Below, piece after piece: positions 1-6,826 of a DNA stretch of 11,238 nucleotides. The notes beneath the pieces are model-generated. The model worked only from the letters and a program-made list of their open reading frames with translations. It did no database searches and was not told the DNA's origin. Source of the stretch: CAZVXI01 sp964631295 (GTDB lineage Bacteria > Planctomycetota > Phycisphaerae > Phycisphaerales > SM1A02); the NCBI GenBank assembly GCA_964631295.1, contig CAZVXI010000102.1:1-11238 (forward strand), in the 5' to 3' direction. How positions within the stretch are numbered: the first letter of the stretch is position 1; each line of letters opens with the position of its first letter. The position numbers and the translations under genes are program-made.

Positions 1-1898
1 ACAAGGGTTGGACGACAATAGTTGAGACGGGCGGCGACCTCGGCGAAGCACTGCAATACGTCGAGTTGGGCGACAATCTCGCCGAAACGCGCGAGCGCAG
101 CGGTGTGTGTGGCGGCCTCATTGCAGAGTTTGTCGAAGAGCGCCTTCTCGCGATCGATGGCGCGCGCCTCGGCGGTCGTGATCTTGTCTTCGAACTCTTT
201 CAGCTTCGGTGTGATATAGCGCTCGGCGTTCTTGAGCGTCTGTTTGCGGGTGAAGGTGTCAGGCACTTTCGACGAGTTCGCGTGCGACGCCTCGATGTAG
301 TAGCCGAACACTTTGTTGTAGCCGACCTTGAGGGATGTGATGCCGGTGTCGTCGATGAGCGATTTCTGGTAGTCAGCAAGCCAACTGCTGGCATCCCGCT
401 GGAGCCCGCGCGCTTCATCAAGCTGCACATCGATGCCATCACGGAACAGCCCGCCTTCGCGCATGTGTGGTGGCGGGTCATCCACGCAGCGCTCGACAAT
501 GGTTGTTGCGAGAGGGGTCAGTGTCTCGGCGAGGCCTTCGAGTGTCGCAAGATGGTGTACGAATGCTGGTCGATCAGCGAGCCACGCACGAACATCGCTG
601 AGGCAGGCAGTTGAGCGGCCAAGTGCGACGACGTCGCGTGGCGTCGCGCGTCTCATCGCGATGCGCCCGGCGATTCTTGCGACGTCCTGCACGGAGCTGA
701 GGTGCCCGGTCAGACTGCGAATATCCTCCGGCTGATCGACGAGTGATGCGACGGCATCCTGTCGCTGCTCGATTGATGCGCGATCCAGCAGGGGAAAGCA
801 GAGCCAGTTGCGCAGCAGTCGGCGGCCCATGGATGTGGCGCATGATCGGAAAACGCTCAGCAGGCTGCCATCAGTCTGGCCGGTGCGCATCGTGCGCTCG
901 ATTTCCAGTGATGCAAGCGACGCGGCATCAATGACCACGTGTGCATCCGAGTGCGCGATGCGCGGTGGCTGAATATGACCAAGCGGGCGTGCATGCGTGT
1001 GAGTCGCTTCATCACCCTGCGCAGCCTGGGTCTCCTGCAGGTAACGTACAAGCGCCCCGGCTGGCCCGAGGATGGTGGCTGTGTCATCCAGGCCGAATCC
1101 GCTGAGCGTTGCTGTGCCAAAGTGCTCGCGCAGGATGTCACCCGCGTCGATCGTTCGAAAAGACCATGTCGGTCGGGGCGTGAGCGCGCAGTCGATTGCA
1201 TCAGTGACTTTCTGCACGCGCGGCGGGACCTCGCCATTGGCGGTTTCTGCGTAGAGCAGTTCGGCGGGCGCCAGACGAATCATCTCGTCGACAACGCGGT
1301 CGCCCGGAAGTTCATGGAGGGTGAACGAGCCGGTGGAAAGTTCGACGAGCGCAAGTGTGGCAGCGGAGTTATCTCCCGATTCCGTGAACATGATTGCGCC
1401 GAGCAGGTTGGCGGCGCCTTCGTCGAGAAGCGATTCGTCGACGAGTGTGCCGGGCGTGACGACGCGCGTCACGGCGCGGTCAACCACGCCCTTTGCTTCC
1501 TTCGGATCCTGCACCTGTTCACAGACGGCAACGCGATACCCGGCTTCGATCATGCGCCGAAGGTAGTTCTCCACGGAGTGATATGGCACGCCGGCCATCG
1601 GCACGCCTTCGGTGCGCTGCGTGAGCGTGATGCCAAGCACCTTGTGCGCGAGCGTCGCATCATCGTAGAACATCTCGTAGAAGTCGCCCATGCGGAAGAA
1701 CAACACACACTCGGGGAACTGTTGCTTGAAGCGCGCATATTGACGCATCGCAGGCGTGAGTCGTGGCGTGGGCTGTTCTTCGGCGGGTTGGGCTTTGCGG
1801 GTCCTTGAGCGGGACTTGCCGGGCTTCTGCTGCAGCGACGCATCTACAGAGAGATCGACTGGCGGCGCTTTGGCGGAAGATGTTCTGGTTGAACCCAT
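1..1898 (-). CDS. mutS: DNA mismatch repair protein MutS, C-terminal part beyond window
   Basis: MutS binds mismatches and small loops in DNA as a clamp and recruits MutL. The reverse strand from the ATG at 1898 to the window edge translates as 632 uninterrupted codons plus 2 nt, and no stop is reached. The mismatch-binding domain spans about residues 48-160 and contains GDFYEMF with the F73-x-E75 mismatch-wedge pair. The connector follows at about 165-300, then the lever/core from about 310. Clamp-region motifs include LKVGYNKVFGYYIE (523-536) and YITPKLKEFE (561-570). The Walker A/B ATPase and dimer domain must lie left of position 1. About 37 extra basic, Ser/Ala/Pro-rich residues precede TPAMRQY compared with E. 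coli MutS, and no alternative start lies nearer. The start lacks a clear Shine-Dalgarno. The gene lies 54 nt downstream of tRNA-Ala on the same strand and may share its transcript. Identification is firm. Confidence 0.96.
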   Translation of the reverse strand, partial: MGSTRTSSAKAPPVDLSVDASLQQKPGKSRSRTRKAQPAEEQPTPRLTPAMRQYARFKQQFPECVLFFRMGDFYEMFYDDATLAHKVLGITLTQRTEGVPMAGVPYHSVENYLRRMIEAGYRVAVCEQVQDPKEAKGVVDRAVTRVVTPGTLVDESLLDEGAANLLGAIMFTESGDNSAATLALVELSTGSFTLHELPGDRVVDEMIRLAPAELLYAETANGEVPPRVQKVTDAIDCALTPRPTWSFRTIDAGDILREHFGTATLSGFGLDDTATILGPAGALVRYLQETQAAQGDEATHTHARPLGHIQPPRIAHSDAHVVIDAASLASLEIERTMRTGQTDGSLLSVFRSCATSMGRRLLRNWLCFPLLDRASIEQRQDAVASLVDQPEDIRSLTGHLSSVQDVARIAGRIAMRRATPRDVVALGRSTACLSDVRAWLADRPAFVHHLATLEGLAETLTPLATTIVERCVDDPPPHMREGGLFRDGIDVQLDEARGLQRDASSWLADYQKSLIDDTGITSLKVGYNKVFGYYIEASHANSSKVPDTFTRKQTLKNAERYITPKLKEFEDKITTAEARAIDREKALFDKLCNEAATHTAALARFGEIVAQLDVLQCFAEVAARLNYCRPTL

Positions 1899-1952
1899 TG
1901 CGATACAGAGTACGAGCGCGAGATCCGCAACATGGATCAGCAAGCGGGCAAG

Positions 1953-2025
1953 TGGAGCAGATGAGACTCGAACTCACAACCTCCTCGATGCGACCGAGGC
2001 GCTCTCCCAATTGAGCTACTGCCCC
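1953..2025 (-). tRNA. tRNA-Ala, anticodon CGC
   Basis: A complete 73-nt cloverleaf reads on the minus strand. The acceptor stem GGGGCAG/CTGCTCC contains a G3·U70 wobble, the alanine identity element. The D stem is GCTC/GAGC with GG in the loop, the anticodon stem is CCTCG/CGAGG, and the T stem is GTGAG/CTCAT with loop TTCGAGT. The anticodon CGC (1990-1992) reads GCG codons. The discriminator is A73, and CCA is not encoded because CTT follows. Loop positions 32 and 38 are G and U, where many bacterial tRNA-Ala species carry other pairs. An extended -10 promoter lies about 60 nt upstream, and mutS begins 54 nt downstream. Confidence 0.95.
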
Positions 2026-2043
2026 AAGACGCGGGACACAGGG

Positions 2044-2060
2044 GACATCCGAACGATGTC
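2044..2060 (-). other. small hairpin in tRNA-Ala 5' leader
   Basis: GACATC and GATGTC form a perfect 6-bp inverted repeat around a 5-nt loop. It lies between the predicted transcription start and the mature tRNA 5' end. It may only help tRNA processing, or it may have no role. Confidence 0.35.
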
Positions 2061-2087
2061 TCCAGACACGTGGTCTTGCGGGCCGAT

Positions 2088-2115
2088 ACTATAGCACCCT
2101 TGCCAAGTTCGTGAA
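2088..2115 (-). promoter_or_regulatory. promoter for tRNA-Ala (and possibly mutS)
   Basis: On the minus strand, TTCACG (2110-2115) is followed by a 16-nt spacer and TATAGT (2088-2093). TGC directly before the hexamer makes it an extended -10 element. Transcription would start near 2081, giving a 5' leader of about 55 nt before the tRNA. No intrinsic terminator is visible between the tRNA and mutS, so read-through is possible. Confidence 0.55.
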
Positions 2116-2129
2116 CAGCTGACGACTGC

Positions 2130-2161
2130 TTGTTCGAGCAATCTCTCGTGCTAGCATGCAC
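2130..2161 (+). promoter_or_regulatory. promoter and candidate operator of the ArsR-type gene
   Basis: TTGTTC (2130-2135), a 16-nt spacer and TAGCAT (2152-2157), preceded by TGC, form a plausible extended -10 promoter pointing at the regulator. Two imperfect dyads overlap it. TTGTTCGAGCAA (2130-2141) covers the -35, and GTGC/GCAC arms (2148-2161) bracket the -10. ArsR-family proteins usually repress their own promoter through such dyads. Operator function here is inference. Confidence 0.4.
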
Positions 2162-2241
2162 CTGTAACGAGGGTGGCCTGAATCATGGATGTCCCGCTCA
2201 GGTGCGTCGGCTCGGCCGATAGAAAGAAGAGGTTCAACACG

Positions 2242-2670
2242 ATGCTTGAGAAACTGTCAGCCAGTCCCGATCGCATTGAGCATTTTGTGCATATCCTGCG
2301 AGTCCTTGGTGATCCGACGCGTCTTCGTCTGCTTGGCGTTCTTCAGGGCGGTGAGGCGAACGTCACGGCTCTGTGCGAGCGGCTGGACCTGCCGCAGCCG
2401 ACGGTTAGTCACCACCTCGGCCTGCTCCGGCACGCGAAACTGGTATCCAACCGGCGAAGTGGCAAGCAGGTGTTTTACGCGCTGAACGACAGCGTCGTGT
2501 CGAATCTTGATGAACATGGCGGAATTCGAATCGCCACAGGTGCGGTCGACCTGCATCTCTCGAGCGTCCCAGAGCTGAACGAGACGCCCGCCGACGATCA
2601 GATTCGCAACCCCGCCGTGGATGCGGTGATCGAGACGATCCGCGACGGGCAACAGGTTCGGGCGGAATAA
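2242..2670 (+). CDS. ArsR-family winged-helix transcriptional regulator
   Basis: This is a small DNA-binding regulator of 142 residues. The signature LGDPTRLRLLGVL (22-34) leads into the helix-turn-helix with the recognition helix PTVSHHLGLLRHAKLV (53-68) and the wing RRSGKQVFYAL (71-81). ArsR proteins bind operators as dimers and let go on a chemical signal. The classical arsenic site ELCVCDL is absent. Only one cysteine (C45) occurs in the helix before the HTH, and no obvious paired metal site is seen in the roughly 55-residue C-terminal tail, so the signal may not be a metal. The start at 2242 is preferred because AAGAGG lies 9 nt upstream and little non-domain sequence is added. An in-frame ATG at 2185 with GGGTGG upstream would add 19 residues and cannot be excluded. 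The gene is divergent from tRNA-Ala and precedes ileS. Confidence 0.85.
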   Translation: MLEKLSASPDRIEHFVHILRVLGDPTRLRLLGVLQGGEANVTALCERLDLPQPTVSHHLGLLRHAKLVSNRRSGKQVFYALNDSVVSNLDEHGGIRIATGAVDLHLSSVPELNETPADDQIRNPAVDAVIETIRDGQQVRAE

Positions 2671-2701
2671 CAGGGACTTCTCAAGGCATCGCGATCACAG
2701 C

Positions 2702-2729
2702 TTGACCGCCGCCGGCCGATGTGTACGCT
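2702..2729 (+). promoter_or_regulatory. ileS promoter, leaderless for the leader peptide
   Basis: TTGACC (2702-2707, five of six matches to TTGACA), a 16-nt spacer and TACGCT (2724-2729), preceded by TG, form a good promoter. The expected start, 7 nt after the -10, is 2736. That is the A of the ATG of the 17-codon leader peptide, so the transcript would begin at that start codon. Confidence 0.55.
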
Positions 2730-2735
2730 AGGTTC

Positions 2736-2789
2736 ATGCGACAGTTCGCTCGGCCGGCAATTATTGCGTTGATTCCCGCGCCCCGTTGA
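2736..2789 (+). CDS. putative ileS leader peptide, Ile-containing
   Basis: This short open frame encodes MRQFARPAIIALIPAPR and ends in TGA at 2787-2789. Three of its 17 residues are isoleucine (codons 9, 10 and 13). All three use ATT, whereas most Ile codons in the ileS gene behind it are ATC. It sits where the predicted transcript begins, has no Shine-Dalgarno, and is followed by alternative RNA hairpins. By analogy with amino-acid biosynthesis and synthetase leaders such as ilv and pheST, a ribosome stalling at these codons when charged tRNA-Ile is scarce could switch the downstream RNA structure. The frame and codons are seen directly. Expression and function are inferred, and chance remains possible for so short a frame. 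Confidence 0.5.
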   Translation: MRQFARPAIIALIPAPR

Positions 2790-2869
2790 GGGCGAGAGCG
2801 GTTGGTGCAACTTGATAGCCTCACCAGTCGGCCTCGCTCTTGCGGGGCCGATTGTCGTATTGATTTGAT
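2779..2869 (+). promoter_or_regulatory. candidate transcription attenuator of ileS
   Basis: Segment 1 (CGCCC, 2779-2783, inside the leader frame) pairs perfectly with segment 2 (GGGCG, 2790-2794) around a 6-nt loop. Segment 2 can instead pair over 8 bp (2792-2799, GCGAGAGC) with segment 3 (2836-2843, GCTCTTGC, one G·U). Segment 3 also belongs to a strong hairpin 3:4, in which 2825-2837 pairs with 2842-2854 as 13 continuous pairs including two G·U, with a TCTT tetraloop. The 15 nt after it hold 8 T but no clean T-run, so termination may be weak or need a factor. The 1:2 and 2:3 pairings exclude each other, as do 2:3 and 3:4, which is the classical attenuator layout. Confidence 0.45.
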
Positions 2870-2942
2870 GCCCGGTTCCTCCGGCCTTCTGCCGATATCT
2901 CAAACCCAGTCCCCAGACGATTCCCTTCTGTCCGGATCCTGA
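2868..2942 (+). CDS. possible upstream ORF abutting ileS
   Basis: A 24-codon frame starts at ATG 2868, ends at TGA 2940-2942 and lies 3 nt before the ileS ATG, in the same frame. The peptide is rich in Ser, Pro and Leu and begins MPGSSGLLPIS. No Shine-Dalgarno precedes either it or ileS, so translation of this frame could feed ribosomes onto ileS by termination-reinitiation. It may equally be chance in a leader with few stops. Confidence 0.2.
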   Translation: MPGSSGLLPISQTQSPDDSLLSGS

Positions 2943-2945
2943 GCT

Positions 2946-5819
2946 ATGCCAGATACGACGACAACCAAGCCGAACTACAAGAGCACGCTGAATCTGCCCA
3001 AGACTGGATTCCCGATGCGGGCGAATCTTGCGCAGAATGAGCCAGCGTCGCAGAAACGCTGGGCTAAGGCCGATGTCTACAACAAGATCACCGCCTTGCG
3101 TGATGAACAGCAGGCCGAGCCATTCGTGTTCCACGACGGGCCGCCATATGCAAACGCATCGCTGCATGTCGGGCACCTGCTGAACAAGGTGCTCAAGGAC
3201 ATTGTCGTTCGCAGTCGCCTGATGATGGGCAACCAGTGCAGATACATCCCGGGGTGGGATTGCCACGGCCTGCCGATCGAACATCGTGTGATGAGCGAGC
3301 TTGTTGATTCCGGCAAGGTCGAGAAGCTCAACGCGCTCAGCGAAGATGATCGCAGGATGGCGATCCGGCGGGAGTGCAAAAAGTACGCGGACAAGTCAAT
3401 CAAGCTGCAGATGACTCAGTTGCATCGCATGCTGACACTGGGCGACTACGAGCATCCGTATCTGACGATGGTGCCGGCGTACGAGAAGGCTGTGCTTGAA
3501 GTCTTCGCTGACCTCGTGCAGCAGAAGCTGGTCTACCGTGCGCTTAAGAGTGTGCACTGGTCGATCGCAAACGAGACAGCGTTGGCGGAGGCCGAACTCG
3601 AGTACGAGGACAAGGAAGATGTTTCGGTTTACGTTGACTTCGAAGCGGCAGACAAGGATGCGGTGGGTAAGGCGTTCGGTGCAGAACTGGATGCAACGCC
3701 ATCGTTCATGATCTGGACGACCACGCCGTGGACGTTCCCGGCGAACTGTATGATCGCAGTGCATGAGCGCGTGACCTATTCGCTCCTCGAAGTGGATGGC
3801 AACGTGACCATCCTCGCGAGCGAACTTGTGGAAAAGGTCACGCAGCAGGCCGGTGCTGAATCGGTGAAGGAACTGGGACGCTGTCAGGGCGCAGACCTTG
3901 TCGGCTTGCGCTATCGGCATCCGTTCTGCGCTCTTGATGCGCCGGATCGGATGGGCGAATCGGTCTATCGCGTTGTCGCGGCTGACTACGTGACGGTTGA
4001 GGATGGTACAGGCCTTGTCCACACCGCGCCCGGGCACGGCGAGGACGACTATCACACTGGCCTGCGCGAAGGCGTCGAGGTGTACTGCCCGGTACGCGGC
4101 GACGGCACGTACGATGAGACCGTGCCGGAGTGGCTGCGCGGCGTGCTGATCTGGGACGCGAACGAGCAGATTGTCGAGCACCTGCGCAACATCGGGCACC
4201 TGTTCCACGATCACAAGTTCATGCACAGCTACCCACATGATTGGCGAAGCAAGACGCCGGTCATCTTTCGCGCGACGGATCAGTGGTTTATCGGTGTCGA
4301 TCAGCCCACCAGGTGGGAGAATCAGTCGCTGCGCGAAATGGCATTGCAGCAGACGGCTTCCGAGGTCGAGTTCTATCCGAGTTGGGGCCGCAATCGGATG
4401 CGGGGCATGCTTGAATCTCGGCCGGACTGGTGCCTGTCGCGTCAGCGATCGTGGGGGCTGCCGATCCCGGCATTCAAGACAGTCGATGGTGAAGTGTTCC
4501 TCACAGCAGAATCCGTGCGTGCGGTTGCCGAGCGCTTCGGTGAGAAGGGAAGTGACGCGTGGTTTACCGAGTCGCCCGCTGAGATCCTCCAGCACTACAA
4601 CCCAGCGGACGATCCGGACTGCCCAGCCGACCTTGACGTGAACGGACTTGAGAAGATGCACGACATCTTTGATGTGTGGTTCGAGTCGGGTTCATCATGG
4701 AATGCGGTGATGCGACAGCGCGACCTTGGGTACCCTGCTGACTTGTATCTCGAGGGGTCCGATCAGCATCGTGGATGGTTCCAGTTGTCGCTGCTCCCCG
4801 GCGTGGGTGTCACCGGGCAGAGTCCTTTCAAGGCATTGCTTACGCATGGATTCATGGTGGACAAGGACGGCCGGAAGATGAGCAAGTCCGGTGGCAACGC
4901 GCTGCAGGTAGATCAACTGCTCAAGAACTTCGGCGCGGACGTCTGCCGATGGTGGGTGAGTTCACTCGCGTTTGAGAACGACATCAAGGTCGACCTCTCG
5001 TTCTTCGAAGTTGCAGGCGATAGTTACCGCAAAGTGCGCAACACGCTTCGGTTTCTGCTCAGTAATCTCAACGATTTCGAGCCGTGCACGGAGAAGAATC
5101 CAAACGGGATGTGTGTCGACCTTGCCGGGCTCGACCCGACGTCACTTGATGCGTGGTTACTAGATCAGACTCGAACCCTGCAGGAGAAGGTTCTGGCGGC
5201 ATATGCGTCTTATGAGCTGCGCCGTGCGCATCAGTTGCTTTATGACTTCTGCAATGACACATTGAGTGCGTGCTACTGCGCTGCGGTAAAGGATCGGCTC
5301 TATTGCGACAGACCCGATTCGGAGCGTCGCCGATCAACGCAGACGGTGATGTGGGATGTGCTTGAAGTTCTGTGCAGGCTCCTTGCACCGATCATGCCAC
5401 ACACGGCCGATGAAGCCTATCGCGCATTGTGGAATGATGAAGCGCGATGCATCCATGAGCAGCAGATTTTCGAGCTCAAATCGGCGGAAGCGGATTCAGC
5501 GTGGCCGAAGGTGATGGCTGCCCGAGACCAGGCGCTCAAGGCGATGGAGGATGCCAAGCAGCGCGGCATCGAGAACCCGCTTGATGCGGAGGTTGTGCTA
5601 CCCGACCCGGACGGAACCTTCGCGCGTTTTGCTGCGAACCTGCCTGACCTTCTGGGCGTCTCACGGGTGCAGTTCTCGCTTGATGGGGCGGTCACGGTCA
5701 ACAATCTCAGCGATCAGCCACGATGTGAACGATCGTGGAAGCGCGACGGTACCGTCAAGCAGCGATCGAACGGCAGCTATCTGACTGACCGTGATGCGGA
5801 AGCAGTGGGGGTGGCGTAA
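2946..5819 (+). CDS. ileS: isoleucyl-tRNA synthetase, cytoplasmic
   Basis: This class Ia synthetase of 957 residues charges tRNA-Ile and edits misactivated valine. The N-terminus YKSTLNLPKTGFPMRANLA is typical. The HIGH motif is HVGH (74-77), followed by GWDCHGLPIE (103-112). The CP1 editing domain carries WTTTPWTFPAN (257-267) and GTGLVHTAPGHGEDDYHTG (354-372). FRATDQWF (441-448) and KMSKSGGN (644-651) complete the active site. A helical anticodon-binding domain follows. The C-terminal zinc ribbon is degenerate: the usual CxxC pairs are CERS (927-930) and TDRD (947-950), so zinc is probably not bound. The start lacks a Shine-Dalgarno. The gene follows a 275-nt leader with a leader peptide and alternative hairpins. 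Its 3' end faces the minus-strand gene at 5872. Length and motif order are normal for the family. Confidence 0.97.
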   Translation: MPDTTTTKPNYKSTLNLPKTGFPMRANLAQNEPASQKRWAKADVYNKITALRDEQQAEPFVFHDGPPYANASLHVGHLLNKVLKDIVVRSRLMMGNQCRYIPGWDCHGLPIEHRVMSELVDSGKVEKLNALSEDDRRMAIRRECKKYADKSIKLQMTQLHRMLTLGDYEHPYLTMVPAYEKAVLEVFADLVQQKLVYRALKSVHWSIANETALAEAELEYEDKEDVSVYVDFEAADKDAVGKAFGAELDATPSFMIWTTTPWTFPANCMIAVHERVTYSLLEVDGNVTILASELVEKVTQQAGAESVKELGRCQGADLVGLRYRHPFCALDAPDRMGESVYRVVAADYVTVEDGTGLVHTAPGHGEDDYHTGLREGVEVYCPVRGDGTYDETVPEWLRGVLIWDANEQIVEHLRNIGHLFHDHKFMHSYPHDWRSKTPVIFRATDQWFIGVDQPTRWENQSLREMALQQTASEVEFYPSWGRNRMRGMLESRPDWCLSRQRSWGLPIPAFKTVDGEVFLTAESVRAVAERFGEKGSDAWFTESPAEILQHYNPADDPDCPADLDVNGLEKMHDIFDVWFESGSSWNAVMRQRDLGYPADLYLEGSDQHRGWFQLSLLPGVGVTGQSPFKALLTHGFMVDKDGRKMSKSGGNALQVDQLLKNFGADVCRWWVSSLAFENDIKVDLSFFEVAGDSYRKVRNTLRFLLSNLNDFEPCTEKNPNGMCVDLAGLDPTSLDAWLLDQTRTLQEKVLAAYASYELRRAHQLLYDFCNDTLSACYCAAVKDRLYCDRPDSERRRSTQTVMWDVLEVLCRLLAPIMPHTADEAYRALWNDEARCIHEQQIFELKSAEADSAWPKVMAARDQALKAMEDAKQRGIENPLDAEVVLPDPDGTFARFAANLPDLLGVSRVQFSLDGAVTVNNLSDQPRCERSWKRDGTVKQRSNGSYLTDRDAEAVGVA

Positions 5820-5871
5820 GCGCAGCTCGGTCGCCTGTAGTTCGGCGCGATCCGTTCGATCGGCGGCTCTT

Positions 5872-6810
5872 TCAGTTCGTCGGCTTCGGATCGGACCAGT
5901 AGGCCCACCAGTCCAGGCGCTTGAGCCGGTACTTCACGCCGTACGGCCCCTCGTACTGCACGAGTACGTGTCGCATGTCAGTTTCGTCAGCAGCGAACCA
6001 GTAGTGGCTCTCACGCACTTTGTCCATCGGCTCATGGGTGACGCGCAGGTGATGCGTCTCTACCGACCCGTAAGGAACGCTGATTGTCTCGCGTCCTTCG
6101 TAGTGAATCCGGGCCTCGGCAACCTCAACCGGTGTTGGACGTGTGTGTGTCTGATCCGCGATGATCTTCAACGTCACATCACCTGAGGAAGGATCATCGA
6201 ACGGAAAATCGCGCAGCGCGAGCGTGAGATCATCGTGCATATGAAAATGTGCGGATTCGCTTGGCAGACGAAACGAGTTGTTGTGATCGCCTGCATCTGG
6301 GAAGTAGCAGTGGCTGATGGAGTCGACCTGTCCGCCGTCACCGCCTTCGAAGGAGATCTGTTTGTATGTCGCGCCGCAATCTTCCTGTGAAGACATCACA
6401 AGCTTGAACGGCTCGAGCGTGTTTGTGCGAATGAAACTGGTGGTGAGGAACCGGTAGTCGTAATTGTCTGTCGGGATGATCTCACTGACATTGTGCTTGA
6501 ACACTTCAACTGTCGAGGGACTCTGGCGATCGGCCTTCACTCGACTCCCATCGCGCGTCTCCATGTGCTGCTTGTTTGTGAAAATCGTTGCTTCATAGGA
6601 GCGTGCCTCGCCGTAGATGACGCGCTCGGCGTCGTACAGCGCCCATTCCGCTTTGCCGTGATACCACGCCGGGTCGTTTCGCCACGATGGCTCCACCTGT
6701 TGTGAGTCCGGTGGCGTGTTCACCGCAGGCGCGGGTGGGCCGGAGGTTGCCATAGAGAGCAGGCCGGCCCCAATCAGGAGAAGGGAAGTGACTAAGATGT
6801 GGTTGTTCAT
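5872..6810 (-). CDS. secreted protein of unknown function, DUF3108-like
   Basis: This 312-residue protein begins with a signal peptide (hydrophobic residues about 5-21). No lipobox cysteine is seen, so it is probably a soluble periplasmic or exported protein rather than a lipoprotein. The mature part is rich in aromatic and charged residues. It contains AERVIYGEAR (61-70), VKADR (91-95) and SSQEDCGATYKQI (140-152), and ends in VKYRLKRLDWWAYW (292-305). I recall similar patterns in uncharacterised exported proteins of Bacteroidota and planctomycetes, and the C-terminal layout recalls DUF3108 beta-sheet proteins. This is recollection, not a search result. Two cysteines, C145 and C168, could form a disulfide. 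The gene is divergent from the tRNA-binding protein gene and convergent with ileS. TAAGAT sits exactly 6 nt upstream of its ATG, which suggests a leaderless mRNA. Confidence 0.75.
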   Translation of the reverse strand: MNNHILVTSLLLIGAGLLSMATSGPPAPAVNTPPDSQQVEPSWRNDPAWYHGKAEWALYDAERVIYGEARSYEATIFTNKQHMETRDGSRVKADRQSPSTVEVFKHNVSEIIPTDNYDYRFLTTSFIRTNTLEPFKLVMSSQEDCGATYKQISFEGGDGGQVDSISHCYFPDAGDHNNSFRLPSESAHFHMHDDLTLALRDFPFDDPSSGDVTLKIIADQTHTRPTPVEVAEARIHYEGRETISVPYGSVETHHLRVTHEPMDKVRESHYWFAADETDMRHVLVQYEGPYGVKYRLKRLDWWAYWSDPKPTN

Positions 6811-6816
6811 GCTCGA

Positions 6817-6822
6817 ATCTTA
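6817..6822 (-). promoter_or_regulatory. -10 element for the secreted-protein gene, leaderless start
   Basis: On the minus strand TAAGAT is followed by TCGAGC and then the ATG at 6810. The expected start 7 nt after the hexamer is the A of the ATG. A loose -35 match (TCGACT) lies 19 nt further upstream. Confidence 0.4.
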
Positions 6823-6826
6823 GGTA

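Noticed and set aside
939..1808. 289-codon plus-strand frame, and another at 66-614
   Set aside because: Both are antisense to mutS, whose translation is continuous from 1898 to the left edge with correct domain order.
1937..2161. 74-codon minus frame containing SSSIGRAPRSHRGG
   Set aside because: This is the well-known spurious translation across a tRNA gene, here tRNA-Ala.
2671..2945. T-box riboswitch before ileS
   Set aside because: I find no T-box consensus (UGGN-containing bulge with the conserved 14-nt motif), and the leader fits peptide-based attenuation better.
3396..4661. 421-codon open frame antisense to ileS
   Set aside because: It lies wholly inside ileS, which has full motif support. 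The protein has no recognisable domain and low-stop antisense frames are expected at this GC content.
5848..5870. CGATC/GATCG 5-bp hairpin after ileS as a terminator
   Set aside because: The stem is short, and the T-rich end (CTCTTT) is displaced by GCGG. This is too weak to call.
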